DNA of 64,000 nt from Mycobacterium sp. IS-1496 (GTDB lineage Bacteria > Actinomycetota > Actinomycetes > Mycobacteriales > Mycobacteriaceae): contig NZ_LQIU01000016.1 of NCBI RefSeq assembly GCF_001499995.1, positions 21,983 through 85,982 on the forward strand, in the 5' to 3' direction. The position numbers and the translations under genes were made by a program. The notes beneath the pieces were generated by a model. It worked only from the letters and a program-made list of their open reading frames with translations, was not told the DNA's origin and did not search any database. This document shows positions 16,046-24,283 of this stretch, piece by piece (the stretch's first letter is position 1; every line of letters begins with the position of its first letter).

Positions 16046-19000
16046 GCGGCACCGCCCGTCCCGACGACCACCAGCGGGGTGCCCGGATCCACCAGATGTC
16101 CGGCGGACACCAGGATCTGGGTCACCACACCGTCCGACGGTGCCCGCAGCACGGTCTCCATCTTCATGGCCTCCAGCGCCAGCAGCGGTTGGCCGGTGAC
16201 GACCTGCTCACCGACGGTGACGTCGACCTTCCACACACTCGACGAGAACGGTGCGTCGACGCGATGGTCTCCGTCGGCCAGCTGGAGCTCGTCGGCGGTC
16301 ACCGCGACATTGGAGGCGGCCCGCTCGGCGCGGTCGAACTCCCCGGCACGTTCCCACGCCGCGCGCTCGGCGGCGAAGGCCGCCGACTGGCGGTCCCGGA
16401 ACGCCGCGATGTCGGCGGCATTGTCGGCCAGGAACCGGTCGTGCTCGGCCAGGGAGAACGTGTCCTCGGTGATGTCCACACTGCCGCGGCCGGCGGCCAT
16501 GTCGGCGCGCAACTCCAGCAGTTCCTCGGCCGAGACCGGGTACCACGAGATCCGGTCGAAGAACCGCAGCAGCCAGGGGCTGCCGGGCTCGAACGGCGCG
16601 GTGTGGCGGTAGCGGCTCCACACCTGAGTGGTGCGCCCGACGAACTGATAACCGCCGGGTCCCTCCATCCCGTAGATGCACAGGTATGCGCCGCCGATGC
16701 CGACCGAGTTCTCCGCGGTCCAGGTACGGGCCGGGTTGTACTTGGTGGTGACCAGTCGGTGCCGCGGATCGAGCGGAGTGGCCACCGGCGCGCCGAGGTA
16801 GACGTCGCCGAGTCCCAGCGTGAGGTACTCGGCGGCGAACACCGTGTCGTACACATCGGCCTGGCTGTCCAAACCGTTGATGCGACGGATGAATTCGATG
16901 TTCGACGGGCACCACGGTGCGTCAGCACGAACACCCGAGGTGTACCGGGCGATCGCTTCCCGGGTGGCCGGGTCGTCCCAACTGAGCGGTAACCGGACCC
17001 GGCGGCTGGGCACCACCAGCTCCGAGGAGGCCGGCAGCTCGTCCTCGATCTCGGCCAGCTGACCGAGCAACCGCGACACCGGCAGCACGTCCGGGTCGAC
17101 GTGCACCTGCAGCGAGCGGATACCCGGCGTCAGATCCAAGATTCCGTTGACGCTGCCGTCGAGGCGGGTGTGCAGGGCGTGCACACGTGCCCGCAGTGCG
17201 AGATCGAGCACGATATCGCCGTATTCGACGAGGACGTTGTCATCACCGCTGCGGCGGTAGGTGACCGCGGGAGCACCACCGATCCCGTCACGGCGGGCCA
17301 GCACACCGTCGTCACCATCACCGCTGCGGGGCAGCGTGGCGACGCGACGGGGACTCAACTCGGCCCGCGACGGAGCGTCGGCGGCCCGCACCGGCACGAA
17401 CCGGACGGTGTCTCCGGGTCGCAACTGCCCGAGTTTCCAGCGCTGCGCGGCGATCACCGTGACCGGACAGACGAAACCGCCCAGGCTCGGGCCGTCGGGA
17501 CCCAACAGGATCGGGGTGTCACCGGTGAAATCGAGGGCGCCGACCGAGTACGCGTTGTCGTGGATGTTCGACGGATGCAGACCGGCCTCGCCGCCGTCGG
17601 GACGCGCCCACTGCGGCTTCGGGCCCTCCAACCGCACCCCGGTGCGCGCGGAGTTGAAATGCACGCGATACGACGCCTCGAAGAGAGTGTCGATGTCCTT
17701 GCGGGTGAAGAACTCCGGGGCACCGTGCGGCCCCTCGGTGACCGCGAGCTCCCATTCGGTGGTGAACGCCGGACGGGATGCGGCCGGCACGGGACCGACG
17801 GGATGCACCTCGGCGGCGTGTGTGCGCAGCACATCTCCGGCGTGCAATTCGCGGCCGCCGTGTCCGCCGAACCGGCCGAGGGTGAACGTCGAGGCGCTAC
17901 CCAGGTAGGTCGGCACGTCCAGCCCGCCGGCCAACAGTACGTAGGCGCGCAAGCCCACGGTGTCGGCGGCACCGATGTCGAGCACACCGCCGGCGGGGAC
18001 GTCGACCGGTTCCCACATCGGCACGGGCACACCGTCGACGGTGACCAGGCATTCGGCTCCGGTGATGCAGACCGTGGTGGGATGGCTGAAGCGCAGGGCC
18101 GGACCGCTTGCCGTGCATTCCAAACCGGGCGCGTGCTCGGGGTTGCCCAGGGCTCGGTTGCCGAGTCGGAAGGACAGATCATCCATCGGTCCGCTCGGCG
18201 GCACCCCCACCTGCCACAGGCCGATCCGGCCGGGCACATCCTGCACGGTGGTCAGCAGGCCGGGCCGTTCGACGGTGATGCGCGGGCGGGGATCGGTGAC
18301 CTGGGCCAGTGTCGCGGTGCTGTGCCGGGCGGCCCGCACATCCGGGTGGTCCAGTGCGGCGCCGAGCATGCCGATGTTGACCTCGATGCCGTGCAACTCG
18401 GTTTTGACCAGCGCTTCGGCGAGACGGTCGAGCGCCGCGTCGCGGTCATCGGCCTGGGTGATCACCTTGGCCAGCAGCGGATCGTAGGAGGCGGTGACCT
18501 CGGTGCCGTCCTGCACCCACCCGTCGACCCGGACGTCGTCCGGGAAGCTGACGGCGGTGATGGTGCCGGTGCTGGGCCGGTAGTCGCGGGTGGGATCCTC
18601 GGCGTAGACCCGGGCCTCGACCGCGTGGCCGGTCACTGCGACGGTACCGCCGGGGTGCTGGTCGAACATGGCGGCGTCACCCGTGGCCAGCCGCATCATC
18701 CAGCCCGCCAGGTCAACGCCGGTGACCGCCTCGGTCACCGGATGCTCGACCTGCAGCCGGGCGTTGACCTCGAGGAACGACGCCTCCTGGCGGGCTGCGT
18801 CGTAGACGAATTCGACGGTGCCGGCCGACCGGTAGTGCATCGAGGCCGCCAGCGCCCGCGATGTCGCGTGCAGGTGCTCGCGAACGGGCTCGGGCAGTGC
18901 GGGTGCCGGCGCCTCTTCGATGACCTTCTGGTGGCGGCGCTGCAGCGAGCAGTCCCGGTCACCCAGCGACAGCACGCGGCCGGTGCCGTCGCCGAAGATC

Positions 19001-19632
19001 TGCACCTCGACGTGGCGGGCGTTGTCGACATACCGCTCCACGAACACCCCGGCCGATCCGAAGCTGCGTTCGGCCTGCGCGACCACGCGATGGTAGGCCG
19101 AGCGCAAGTCATCGACGTTGCGGCACACCTGCATACCGATACCGCCGCCACCGCCGGTGGCCTTGAGCATCACCGGATAGCCGATGGTCTCGGCGGCGGT
19201 CACGGCGTCGTCGAGGCCGTTCAGCAGGTCGGAGCCGGCGAAGATCGGGACCCCGGCGGCGCGGGCGGCGGCGCGTGCGGTGTGCTTGGTGCCGAACGCG
19301 CGCAGCTGCTCCGGGGTGGGGCCGGCGAAGGCGATACCGGCGACTTCGACGGCTGCTGCGAAATCGGCGTCCTCCGAGAGGAATCCGTAGCCAGGATGCA
19401 CGATGGTGGTGCCGGTGGTGGCGGCGGCATCCAGGATGGCGGCGGTGCGCAGATAGCTGTCGCGGGGTGCTGCGGGGCCGATCCGGACCGCTCGGTCGGC
19501 CAGCGCGACGTGCGGTGCACCACGATCGGCGTCGGAGAACACCGCGACGGTCTGCATGCCGAGGTTACGCGCGGCGTGGATCAGCCGGACCGCGATCTCA
19601 CCGCGGTTGGCGATCAGAACGGTGTGGTTCAT
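16042..19632 (-). CDS. Biotin-dependent guanidine/urea carboxylase
   Basis: A 1196-residue single-chain biotin enzyme. Residues 1 to about 450 are biotin carboxylase (VLIANRGEIAVRL, the ATP-grasp loop KATGGGGGIGMQ, EVNARLQVEHPVTE). The middle is the KipI/KipA-like carboxyltransferase (GLLTTVQDVPGRIGLWQVGV, GAECLVTVDG, HPSNIHDNAYSVGALDFTGD, and later KYNPARTW and GIGGAYLCIYGMEGPGGYQ). The C-terminus is a biotin carrier with LEAMKMET, in which the second Lys is biotinylated. Homologues long called urea carboxylase that sit with two DUF1989 proteins have been shown in other bacteria to carboxylate guanidine. That context, not a diagnostic residue, is why guanidine is preferred here. Confidence 0.93.
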   Translation of the reverse strand: MNHTVLIANRGEIAVRLIHAARNLGMQTVAVFSDADRGAPHVALADRAVRIGPAAPRDSYLRTAAILDAAATTGTTIVHPGYGFLSEDADFAAAVEVAGIAFAGPTPEQLRAFGTKHTARAAARAAGVPIFAGSDLLNGLDDAVTAAETIGYPVMLKATGGGGGIGMQVCRNVDDLRSAYHRVVAQAERSFGSAGVFVERYVDNARHVEVQIFGDGTGRVLSLGDRDCSLQRRHQKVIEEAPAPALPEPVREHLHATSRALAASMHYRSAGTVEFVYDAARQEASFLEVNARLQVEHPVTEAVTGVDLAGWMMRLATGDAAMFDQHPGGTVAVTGHAVEARVYAEDPTRDYRPSTGTITAVSFPDDVRVDGWVQDGTEVTASYDPLLAKVITQADDRDAALDRLAEALVKTELHGIEVNIGMLGAALDHPDVRAARHSTATLAQVTDPRPRITVERPGLLTTVQDVPGRIGLWQVGVPPSGPMDDLSFRLGNRALGNPEHAPGLECTASGPALRFSHPTTVCITGAECLVTVDGVPVPMWEPVDVPAGGVLDIGAADTVGLRAYVLLAGGLDVPTYLGSASTFTLGRFGGHGGRELHAGDVLRTHAAEVHPVGPVPAASRPAFTTEWELAVTEGPHGAPEFFTRKDIDTLFEASYRVHFNSARTGVRLEGPKPQWARPDGGEAGLHPSNIHDNAYSVGALDFTGDTPILLGPDGPSLGGFVCPVTVIAAQRWKLGQLRPGDTVRFVPVRAADAPSRAELSPRRVATLPRSGDGDDGVLARRDGIGGAPAVTYRRSGDDNVLVEYGDIVLDLALRARVHALHTRLDGSVNGILDLTPGIRSLQVHVDPDVLPVSRLLGQLAEIEDELPASSELVVPSRRVRLPLSWDDPATREAIARYTSGVRADAPWCPSNIEFIRRINGLDSQADVYDTVFAAEYLTLGLGDVYLGAPVATPLDPRHRLVTTKYNPARTWTAENSVGIGGAYLCIYGMEGPGGYQFVGRTTQVWSRYRHTAPFEPGSPWLLRFFDRISWYPVSAEELLELRADMAAGRGSVDITEDTFSLAEHDRFLADNAADIAAFRDRQSAAFAAERAAWERAGEFDRAERAASNVAVTADELQLADGDHRVDAPFSSSVWKVDVTVGEQVVTGQPLLALEAMKMETVLRAPSDGVVTQILVSAGHLVDPGTPLVVVGTGGAA

Positions 19633-20279
19633 GCCTGGTCTTCCGATCGCGTGACGATCATCCGTACCGGGGTGGGGTCGAAAGCGTTGCAAGGGTTGTT
19701 GATCTGCGGGCAATTCGACACCAGCACCAGGGTGTCGATGTCGGCGCGCAACGCGACACGCTTACCCGGTCCGGAGAGCCCGTCGACGATGCCGAGTGCC
19801 CCGTCGGGGTCCACCGGCACGTTCATGAACCAGTTGATGTTGCTGGCCATATCGCGCGCGCCCAACCCGTGGCGGGAGCCTTCGATGAGGAAGTTCTCCA
19901 AGCAGCCGTGCTGGGCGCGGGTGTGCTGGCCGTAGCGCAGGGTGTTCGACTCCTTGGAGCACGCCCCGCCCAGAGTGTCGTGCACGCCGACCTCGTCGGC
20001 GACGACGGTCATCAACGCATCACCGGTGTCGGCGCGCAACACCGATCCGGTGGTCAATGCGATACGCCCCTGGCGCCGAACGGTTTCCGGTGCCGAGTAC
20101 CGCACACCGGTGTCGACCGCGGAATACAGCAGGCAGTCCACGGCCTGGTTGCCGGCCAGGTCGACGATGGTCAGCACATCCCCGGCGGAGATCACGGCCG
20201 ACCAGGATGCGCGGGCGGCAACGTACTCGTCGAGCACGACGGTTCCGGGGACCAGGGCGGGAATGTCGAGTGTCGTCAC
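19629..20279 (-). CDS. DUF1989 protein UAAP2 type, carboxyguanidine deiminase subunit
   Basis: A 216-residue DUF1989 protein. Family segments include AGDVLTIVDLAGNQAVDCL, GGACSKESNTLRYGQHTRAQ, ASNINWFMNVPVDPDG and the C-terminal SNCPQINNPCNAFDPTPV, where Cys, Asn and Asp residues are strongly conserved. The paired DUF1989 proteins of urea-carboxylase loci (UAAP1/UAAP2) were shown elsewhere to form carboxyguanidine deiminase (CgdAB), which removes ammonia from carboxyguanidine to give allophanate. It overlaps the carboxylase start by ATGA and is itself overlapped by its partner, so all three are translationally coupled. Confidence 0.88.
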   Translation of the reverse strand: MTTLDIPALVPGTVVLDEYVAARASWSAVISAGDVLTIVDLAGNQAVDCLLYSAVDTGVRYSAPETVRRQGRIALTTGSVLRADTGDALMTVVADEVGVHDTLGGACSKESNTLRYGQHTRAQHGCLENFLIEGSRHGLGARDMASNINWFMNVPVDPDGALGIVDGLSGPGKRVALRADIDTLVLVSNCPQINNPCNAFDPTPVRMIVTRSEDQA

Positions 20280-21163
20280 AGTTGCCCCCTCGCGGCAAGA
20301 TCGGCGTCGGTGTTGACAATGGCCTGGGTGTGCTCAGGACCCAACGGCCCCAACAGTTCTCCTGCGGTCAGCCGATCCAGATCGGCCCTGGCGGGCCAGG
20401 CGTGCACCCGCAGCGGAGAGCAGGTGTAGTCCGCTCGCGGGTCCAACGGGTGCGCGGTGTTGGCCAGCATCACGATCGCGCCGACATGCAGCAGCAGGTC
20501 GACCGTCGTCGAGGGACCGGCGGAACCGAGCCAGCGGAACGCACCGTCGGGGTCGACGCGAACGCCCTGGAAGAACGACACCGACGGCGGCAGGTCACGG
20601 CGGTCGAGCCCGTGTTTGAGCGCGGCGAGGGTGAACAGTTCACGCCCGGCGGGTGACGCGGACTCTGGGGCGGCGGCCCCGTACCGTTCCAGGTTCCCCG
20701 CGCGGGTGGATGTTCCGGTCAGCGCATCATGATGGGTGGAGGTGTCGGCGACGACGGTGGCCAGCACCCGGCCGAACCCGCTGAGCAGCGGATGACCCGC
20801 GCCGAGGTAGGCCTGCCAAGGCACCTTGACGGTGTCGGCGACGTTGAGCCGTTCGTGCGGGGCGTCGGCGCGGTGCAGCACCACATGCGCACAGGCGTCA
20901 CCGAGCAGGTCGGTCAGCCGGATGCGGGTGCCGCGAGCCAGTACAGCGCTGGTGTATCCGCCCGGTGCAACGGTTTCCGACCACACCAGCTGCGAGGCGG
21001 GTACGTCGTCTGGCGCGGTCGGGGAGGACGACGCCGGTTGGTGGCGCATGAACTCCGCCGTGCTGCCGTGCTGGGCACGGGCATGCGCCCGGGCGCCGGC
21101 CGTGGTGGCCGTCTCGGATGTGGGGATGTCGGCGGGCCGACCATCGGAAACCGTGCTGCTCAC
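20276..21163 (-). CDS. DUF1989 protein UAAP1 type, carboxyguanidine deiminase subunit
   Basis: A 295-residue partner of the downstream DUF1989 gene and the first gene of the operon. It carries an N-terminal leader of about 55 Ala/Ser-rich residues before the fold begins at LVWSETVAPGGYTSAVLARG. Recognisable parts are GTRIRLTDLLGDACAHVVLH, ERLNVADTVKVPWQAYLGAG and PPSVSFFQGVRVDPDGAFRW. UAAP1 proteins lack the CPQ-NNPCN signature of their partner, consistent with two unlike subunits. Start choice: the ATG at 21163 is the only one near the promoter region. The region 21164-21330 upstream carries two palindromes. Confidence 0.88.
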   Translation of the reverse strand: MSSTVSDGRPADIPTSETATTAGARAHARAQHGSTAEFMRHQPASSSPTAPDDVPASQLVWSETVAPGGYTSAVLARGTRIRLTDLLGDACAHVVLHRADAPHERLNVADTVKVPWQAYLGAGHPLLSGFGRVLATVVADTSTHHDALTGTSTRAGNLERYGAAAPESASPAGRELFTLAALKHGLDRRDLPPSVSFFQGVRVDPDGAFRWLGSAGPSTTVDLLLHVGAIVMLANTAHPLDPRADYTCSPLRVHAWPARADLDRLTAGELLGPLGPEHTQAIVNTDADLAARGQL

Positions 21164-21210
21164 TGATCACTCTCACCCAGTAGTGAGTCCACCTCTTGGC
21201 AGCGGACTTT

Positions 21211-21224
21211 CTGTCGGATGACAG
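21211..21224. promoter_or_regulatory. Palindrome CTGTCGGATGACAG, operator candidate 1
   Basis: CTGTC and GACAG arms separated by four bases, 47 bases upstream of the first guanidine-operon gene. It shares the extended form tttCTGTCrGrTGACAG with the copy at 21306. The length and symmetry fit a TetR-family operator. Binding is inferred. Confidence 0.7.
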
Positions 21225-21305
21225 TTTTCGCGGTGAACGCGGTGTGGTGGTTGCGGTGATGTAACCGATGATTCGGGCGCTGTTAACAACGCGCGTCGAT
21301 TGTTT

Positions 21306-21319
21306 CTGTCAGGTGACAG
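21306..21319. promoter_or_regulatory. Palindrome CTGTCAGGTGACAG, operator candidate 2
   Basis: Second copy of the CTGTC-N4-GACAG palindrome, 95 bases from the first (nine helical turns). Including the preceding TTT, the two copies agree at 15 of 17 positions. It lies just beyond the truncated end of the IS481 remnant. Confidence 0.65.
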
Positions 21320-21761
21320 GTATTGGTGGGCTGCGAGCGTCGAGTCTGGTGGGCGGTGAGACGCGCGTGGACTCCATCCGGCGGATCACCCGTCCGGTCG
21401 GGCGGTCGAGCCACCGCAGTTTGGCCAGGCCGTAGGGGGTCAACACGCGGTGCACTGTGGAGGGATGGATGCCGAGTAGGTAGCCGATCCGCGCCGGCCC
21501 CCAGCGGCGCAGCACCCGTACTTTGATGATGCGCCGTTCGGTGCGCGTTGGTGTCCGGTTGGGTCTGCGATGGGGTCGCGAGCTGCGGTCGACCATGCCG
21601 GCCGAACCCTCGAGGCGGTAGCGGTCGACCCAGCGGCGCACGGTGCTGACCGAGACCTAGGAGCGCTCAGCAGCTCGCCGAAGCGACCAACCCCGATCGA
21701 CAACACACTGAGCCAGCCGCAGACGACCCGTTTCCGACAAAGGGGCATTACGGTGAACCAC
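21309..21761 (-). pseudogene. IS481-family transposase remnant, amber stop and truncation
   Basis: From a GTG at 21761 the minus strand encodes VVHRNAPLSETGRLRLAQCV, then RGWSLRRAAERS, the typical start of mycobacterial IS481-type transposases. A TAG at 21657-21659 then interrupts the frame, and reading continues as VSVSTVRRWVDRY, DRSSRPHRRPNRTPTRTERR and HPSTVHRVLTPYGLAKL. After TGRVIRR, near 21370, family similarity stops and the frame ends at 21309. The DDE catalytic domain is therefore missing. An expected CAG mutated to TAG explains the stop. The element is dead and probably old. Confidence 0.85.
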
Positions 21762-21821
21762 GAAGACCTCCGAGATCGGTGAGCGTTCCTAGACAGCTCG
21801 CACTCCACTCGGAGGTCTTCG
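21761..21821. repeat. 13-bp inverted repeat at the IS481 remnant start
   Basis: CGAAGACCTCCGA at 21761-21773 and TCGGAGGTCTTCG at 21809-21821 are exact reverse complements, 35 bases apart. One copy immediately precedes the transposase start. It may be a duplicated terminal repeat of the element or a leftover of nested insertion. Confidence 0.7.
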
Positions 21822-22231
21822 TCACGTCACGACGCCACGCCGTACCTAACGTCCGTGGTCAGTACAACTAGGCGGCACAGGGCGTACGACCATAGCCGGC
21901 CTCGGTGCGACACATCGCTTCGTCGCCGGTGCTCTGTCACCTTTTGTGCGCGCTCCTCCGACTGTTGGCGATAGCGCTGCAGCAGAGGGGATTTTGTGCA
22001 AATCGGGTGTCGCGTCCTACTCGCACGGAGCCTCCGCGACACCAGTGGATGGCTGAGGAGGATGCGGCCGTCGTCGTTCTCCCGCAACATGAACCGCCTA
22101 TATGGGTGGTCCGTGAGGACGACGCGTTCCTCACGTCGGTATCGGCCTGTCGGAGTTCACCATTCGGATTGTCAGACAACGAGTTGAACGTCGCAGCGTG
22201 TTGCGGATGCGGTGTCGACGATCTGGGACGG
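21822..22231. other. Gap without a supported gene
   Basis: About 410 bases between the IS remnant and the DUF222 gene 3' end. I see no convincing coding frame or hairpin. Short frames on both strands lack family-like segments. Confidence 0.4.
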
Positions 22232-23830
22232 TCAGGCCGCCCGGCCTTTTGGTGGTGCGGGGCCGCCGGGCTCACCGGCGTCGGCTAGCGGTCCGGTGGC
22301 GTTGTCGGAGCGAACGGTCTGGGGGACTTCGTCGGCCACCGGGGCAGCGGTCTTCACGTGACCGGTCGTGTCGCGGTCGGCAGCCGGCTCGGCGTTGAGC
22401 TGTGTGTCGCCGGTGTCGTCAGCGACAGCGGGCTTTGTTGATGCAACGGTGTCGCCGCGGACGTCGGGGTCGTCGGGCGGGCGCAGGAGGCGTTCGGGTC
22501 GGTGGTGGTAGTTCAGCCGGGCCTGGCCGGTATCGAGTCGTGGTGGCGGGATCCATTCGACCTCGCACTGGTCGGTCATGCGGGTGGACCAGCCGCCGTC
22601 GTTGTCGACGCTGCGGTTGTGCGGGCCGCAGGCGAGCCCGAGTTCATCGGTGTTGGTGTTGCCGCCGTCTTTCCAGTCGGTGTTGGCGTGATGCACTTGG
22701 GAGCCGTAGGCGCCGATGGTGCAGCACGGTTTGGTGCATCCGCCGTCGCGGGCGATGAGCATGATGCGCTGGGCCGGGGAGGCGGTGCGTTTGGCGCGGA
22801 ACAGATCGAGGGCTGATCCGGTCGCTTTGTCGAACACCGCGAGGTAGTGGTTGGCGTGGCCGGCCATCCGGATCACCTCCTTGATCGGGATCACGGTGCC
22901 GCCGCCGGTGGTGCCGACCCCGGCGCGCGATTCCAGGTCTTGGAGGGTGGTGCGGATGATGATCGAGACCGGCAGTCCGTTCAGTTGCCCGAGTTCGCCG
23001 CTCATCAAGGCGATGCGTCCGACGGCGACCATGGCGTCGTGTTGGCGCTGGGCCAGGGTGCGGTGGTCGTTGTCGATCTGGGCTTGGGTGGGGGTGCCTG
23101 AGGTGCAGGGTTCGGGATCGTCGGGATTGCACATGCCCGGCGCGGCGTATTTGGCGAAGAGCACCTCCCACACCGCCCACGCTTCCGGGGTCAGATGACC
23201 GGACAGGTCGACCATTCCGTCGTCGCGTTGTTTGGACCTGGATAGCCCGCGTTTGCGGGCGCGTTCGGTGTCATCGGGTTCGGGTCCGTCCTGGTCGAGC
23301 AGGAACAGGGTGAGGTCCGCGGTGTCCTTGAGTTCCTTGGGGCCCACACCCACCGCGGTGCGGACCAGGGTGACCTCGAACTGCTCACGGGTGGCCGTAT
23401 CCACCCATGCGGGCAGTTTGTCGACCGCTTTGCGGATGACCTCGACGTGTTCGCCGGTGATGCATCCGAGCGCTTGGGCGGCCGCGGTCGCGGGCAGCAG
23501 GGGTGGCAGCGACGGACCGGTCAACGCCTGGCGCGGCGCCAACAAGGCGGCCTCGGTGAGGCGGCGGTGAGCCTCGCTCCCCGAGATCCGCCACCGCACC
23601 GTGAGGACCTCTTTCCACGATGTGGCGCCCAGCTGCTGCGGTGTGGCCTCGGTTTGCAGCCGGGCCAACAACCGGTGGCTCACCGCAGGAAGCTGGCACC
23701 CCAGGGTCTCGAGATCGTCGAGCGCGGCGACGAGTTCGGGCCGATCGAGCAGGGCGACATCACAGGAGGCCACCGCCTCGTAGGCGGCGCGCAGCGCGCT
23801 CACCGCGCTCTGGAGGTCGCTGCTCGACAT
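22232..23830 (-). CDS. DUF222/13E12-family HNH endonuclease domain protein
   Basis: About 532 residues. The large N-terminal DUF222 domain reads MSSSDLQSAVSALRAAYEAV, CDVALLDRPELVAALDDLE and LARLQTEATPQQLGATSW. The C-terminal HNH domain reads GCTKPCCTIGAYGSQVHH, then NTDELGLACGPHNRSVDN. Such genes occur in many copies in mycobacteria (REP13E12 in M. tuberculosis) and several are SOS-induced. The ATG at 23830 is preferred; an in-frame ATG at 23845 would add MYVRI and would overlap the LexA-like box. A Thr/Ala/Pro-rich tail of about 90 residues follows the HNH part. The biological role of the family is not established. Confidence 0.9.
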   Translation of the reverse strand: MSSSDLQSAVSALRAAYEAVASCDVALLDRPELVAALDDLETLGCQLPAVSHRLLARLQTEATPQQLGATSWKEVLTVRWRISGSEAHRRLTEAALLAPRQALTGPSLPPLLPATAAAQALGCITGEHVEVIRKAVDKLPAWVDTATREQFEVTLVRTAVGVGPKELKDTADLTLFLLDQDGPEPDDTERARKRGLSRSKQRDDGMVDLSGHLTPEAWAVWEVLFAKYAAPGMCNPDDPEPCTSGTPTQAQIDNDHRTLAQRQHDAMVAVGRIALMSGELGQLNGLPVSIIIRTTLQDLESRAGVGTTGGGTVIPIKEVIRMAGHANHYLAVFDKATGSALDLFRAKRTASPAQRIMLIARDGGCTKPCCTIGAYGSQVHHANTDWKDGGNTNTDELGLACGPHNRSVDNDGGWSTRMTDQCEVEWIPPPRLDTGQARLNYHHRPERLLRPPDDPDVRGDTVASTKPAVADDTGDTQLNAEPAADRDTTGHVKTAAPVADEVPQTVRSDNATGPLADAGEPGGPAPPKGRAA

Positions 23831-23833
23831 GAT

Positions 23834-23849
23834 TCGAACATACATTCGG
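23834..23849. promoter_or_regulatory. LexA (SOS) box-like site before DUF222 gene
   Basis: On the minus strand the site reads CCGAAT-GTAT-GTTCGA. The mycobacterial SOS box is TCGAAC-N4-GTTCGA: one half is perfect and the other has 4 of 6 matches, with correct spacing. It ends four bases upstream of the proposed ATG. Confidence 0.6.
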
Positions 23850-24283
23850 CCACCGACAAATCGGGCGGTCGATCCGCGATCCGCACCGTAGCCATCGTCT
23901 CGTCGGCCCGGTCCGCAACGGGGCAGCGATCCATGCCTTCTATGCGCCATATACCTGGCGTTTTGTGCGAATCGCAGCGGTTCTATTAAAGTCGGCGGCT
24001 AACTCTGACAGGGCAGTGACCCCAGAACAACGCAATGTAGGCCACTCCGCCGAACAGTGGCAGTAGTCGTTCCGGGTGAACTATCGGCGCCGCGTCAACC
24101 GCGCGTCGCCTGAGCTGTCCTGCGCGTAGCGATCGTTCGTTGCCGGCACGCATCTGGCCGTGTCGGCAGTCAGTCGCTGCCTACCAGTCGGAGTCCAACG
24201 CCGTTTCTCAGCGCCTGAGTGTCGGGTTGGCGGGGAGGGGAGCCCTGTCCGCGGGGAGCGAAAACCTTCACAGAAGAGAGACC
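23850..24283. other. Divergent intergenic region
   Basis: About 430 bases between the divergent DUF222 gene and the lysozyme-like gene. No convincing gene is seen. It should contain both promoters, but no clear -35/-10 pair stands out. Confidence 0.4.

Noticed and set aside
17101..19935. 944-codon open frame on the plus strand across the carboxylase
   Set aside because: Gly/Gln/Arg-rich shadow of the carboxylase and UAAP2 genes on the other strand; no start site or motif.
21164..21330. Guanidine riboswitch in the operon leader
   Set aside because: I looked for the ykkC and mini-ykkC (ACGR-loop hairpin) patterns and saw none; two protein-type palindromes are present instead.
21309..23830. 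Integrated prophage or complete insertion element
   Set aside because: Only a truncated transposase and a DUF222 gene are present; no integrase, attachment repeats or structural genes.
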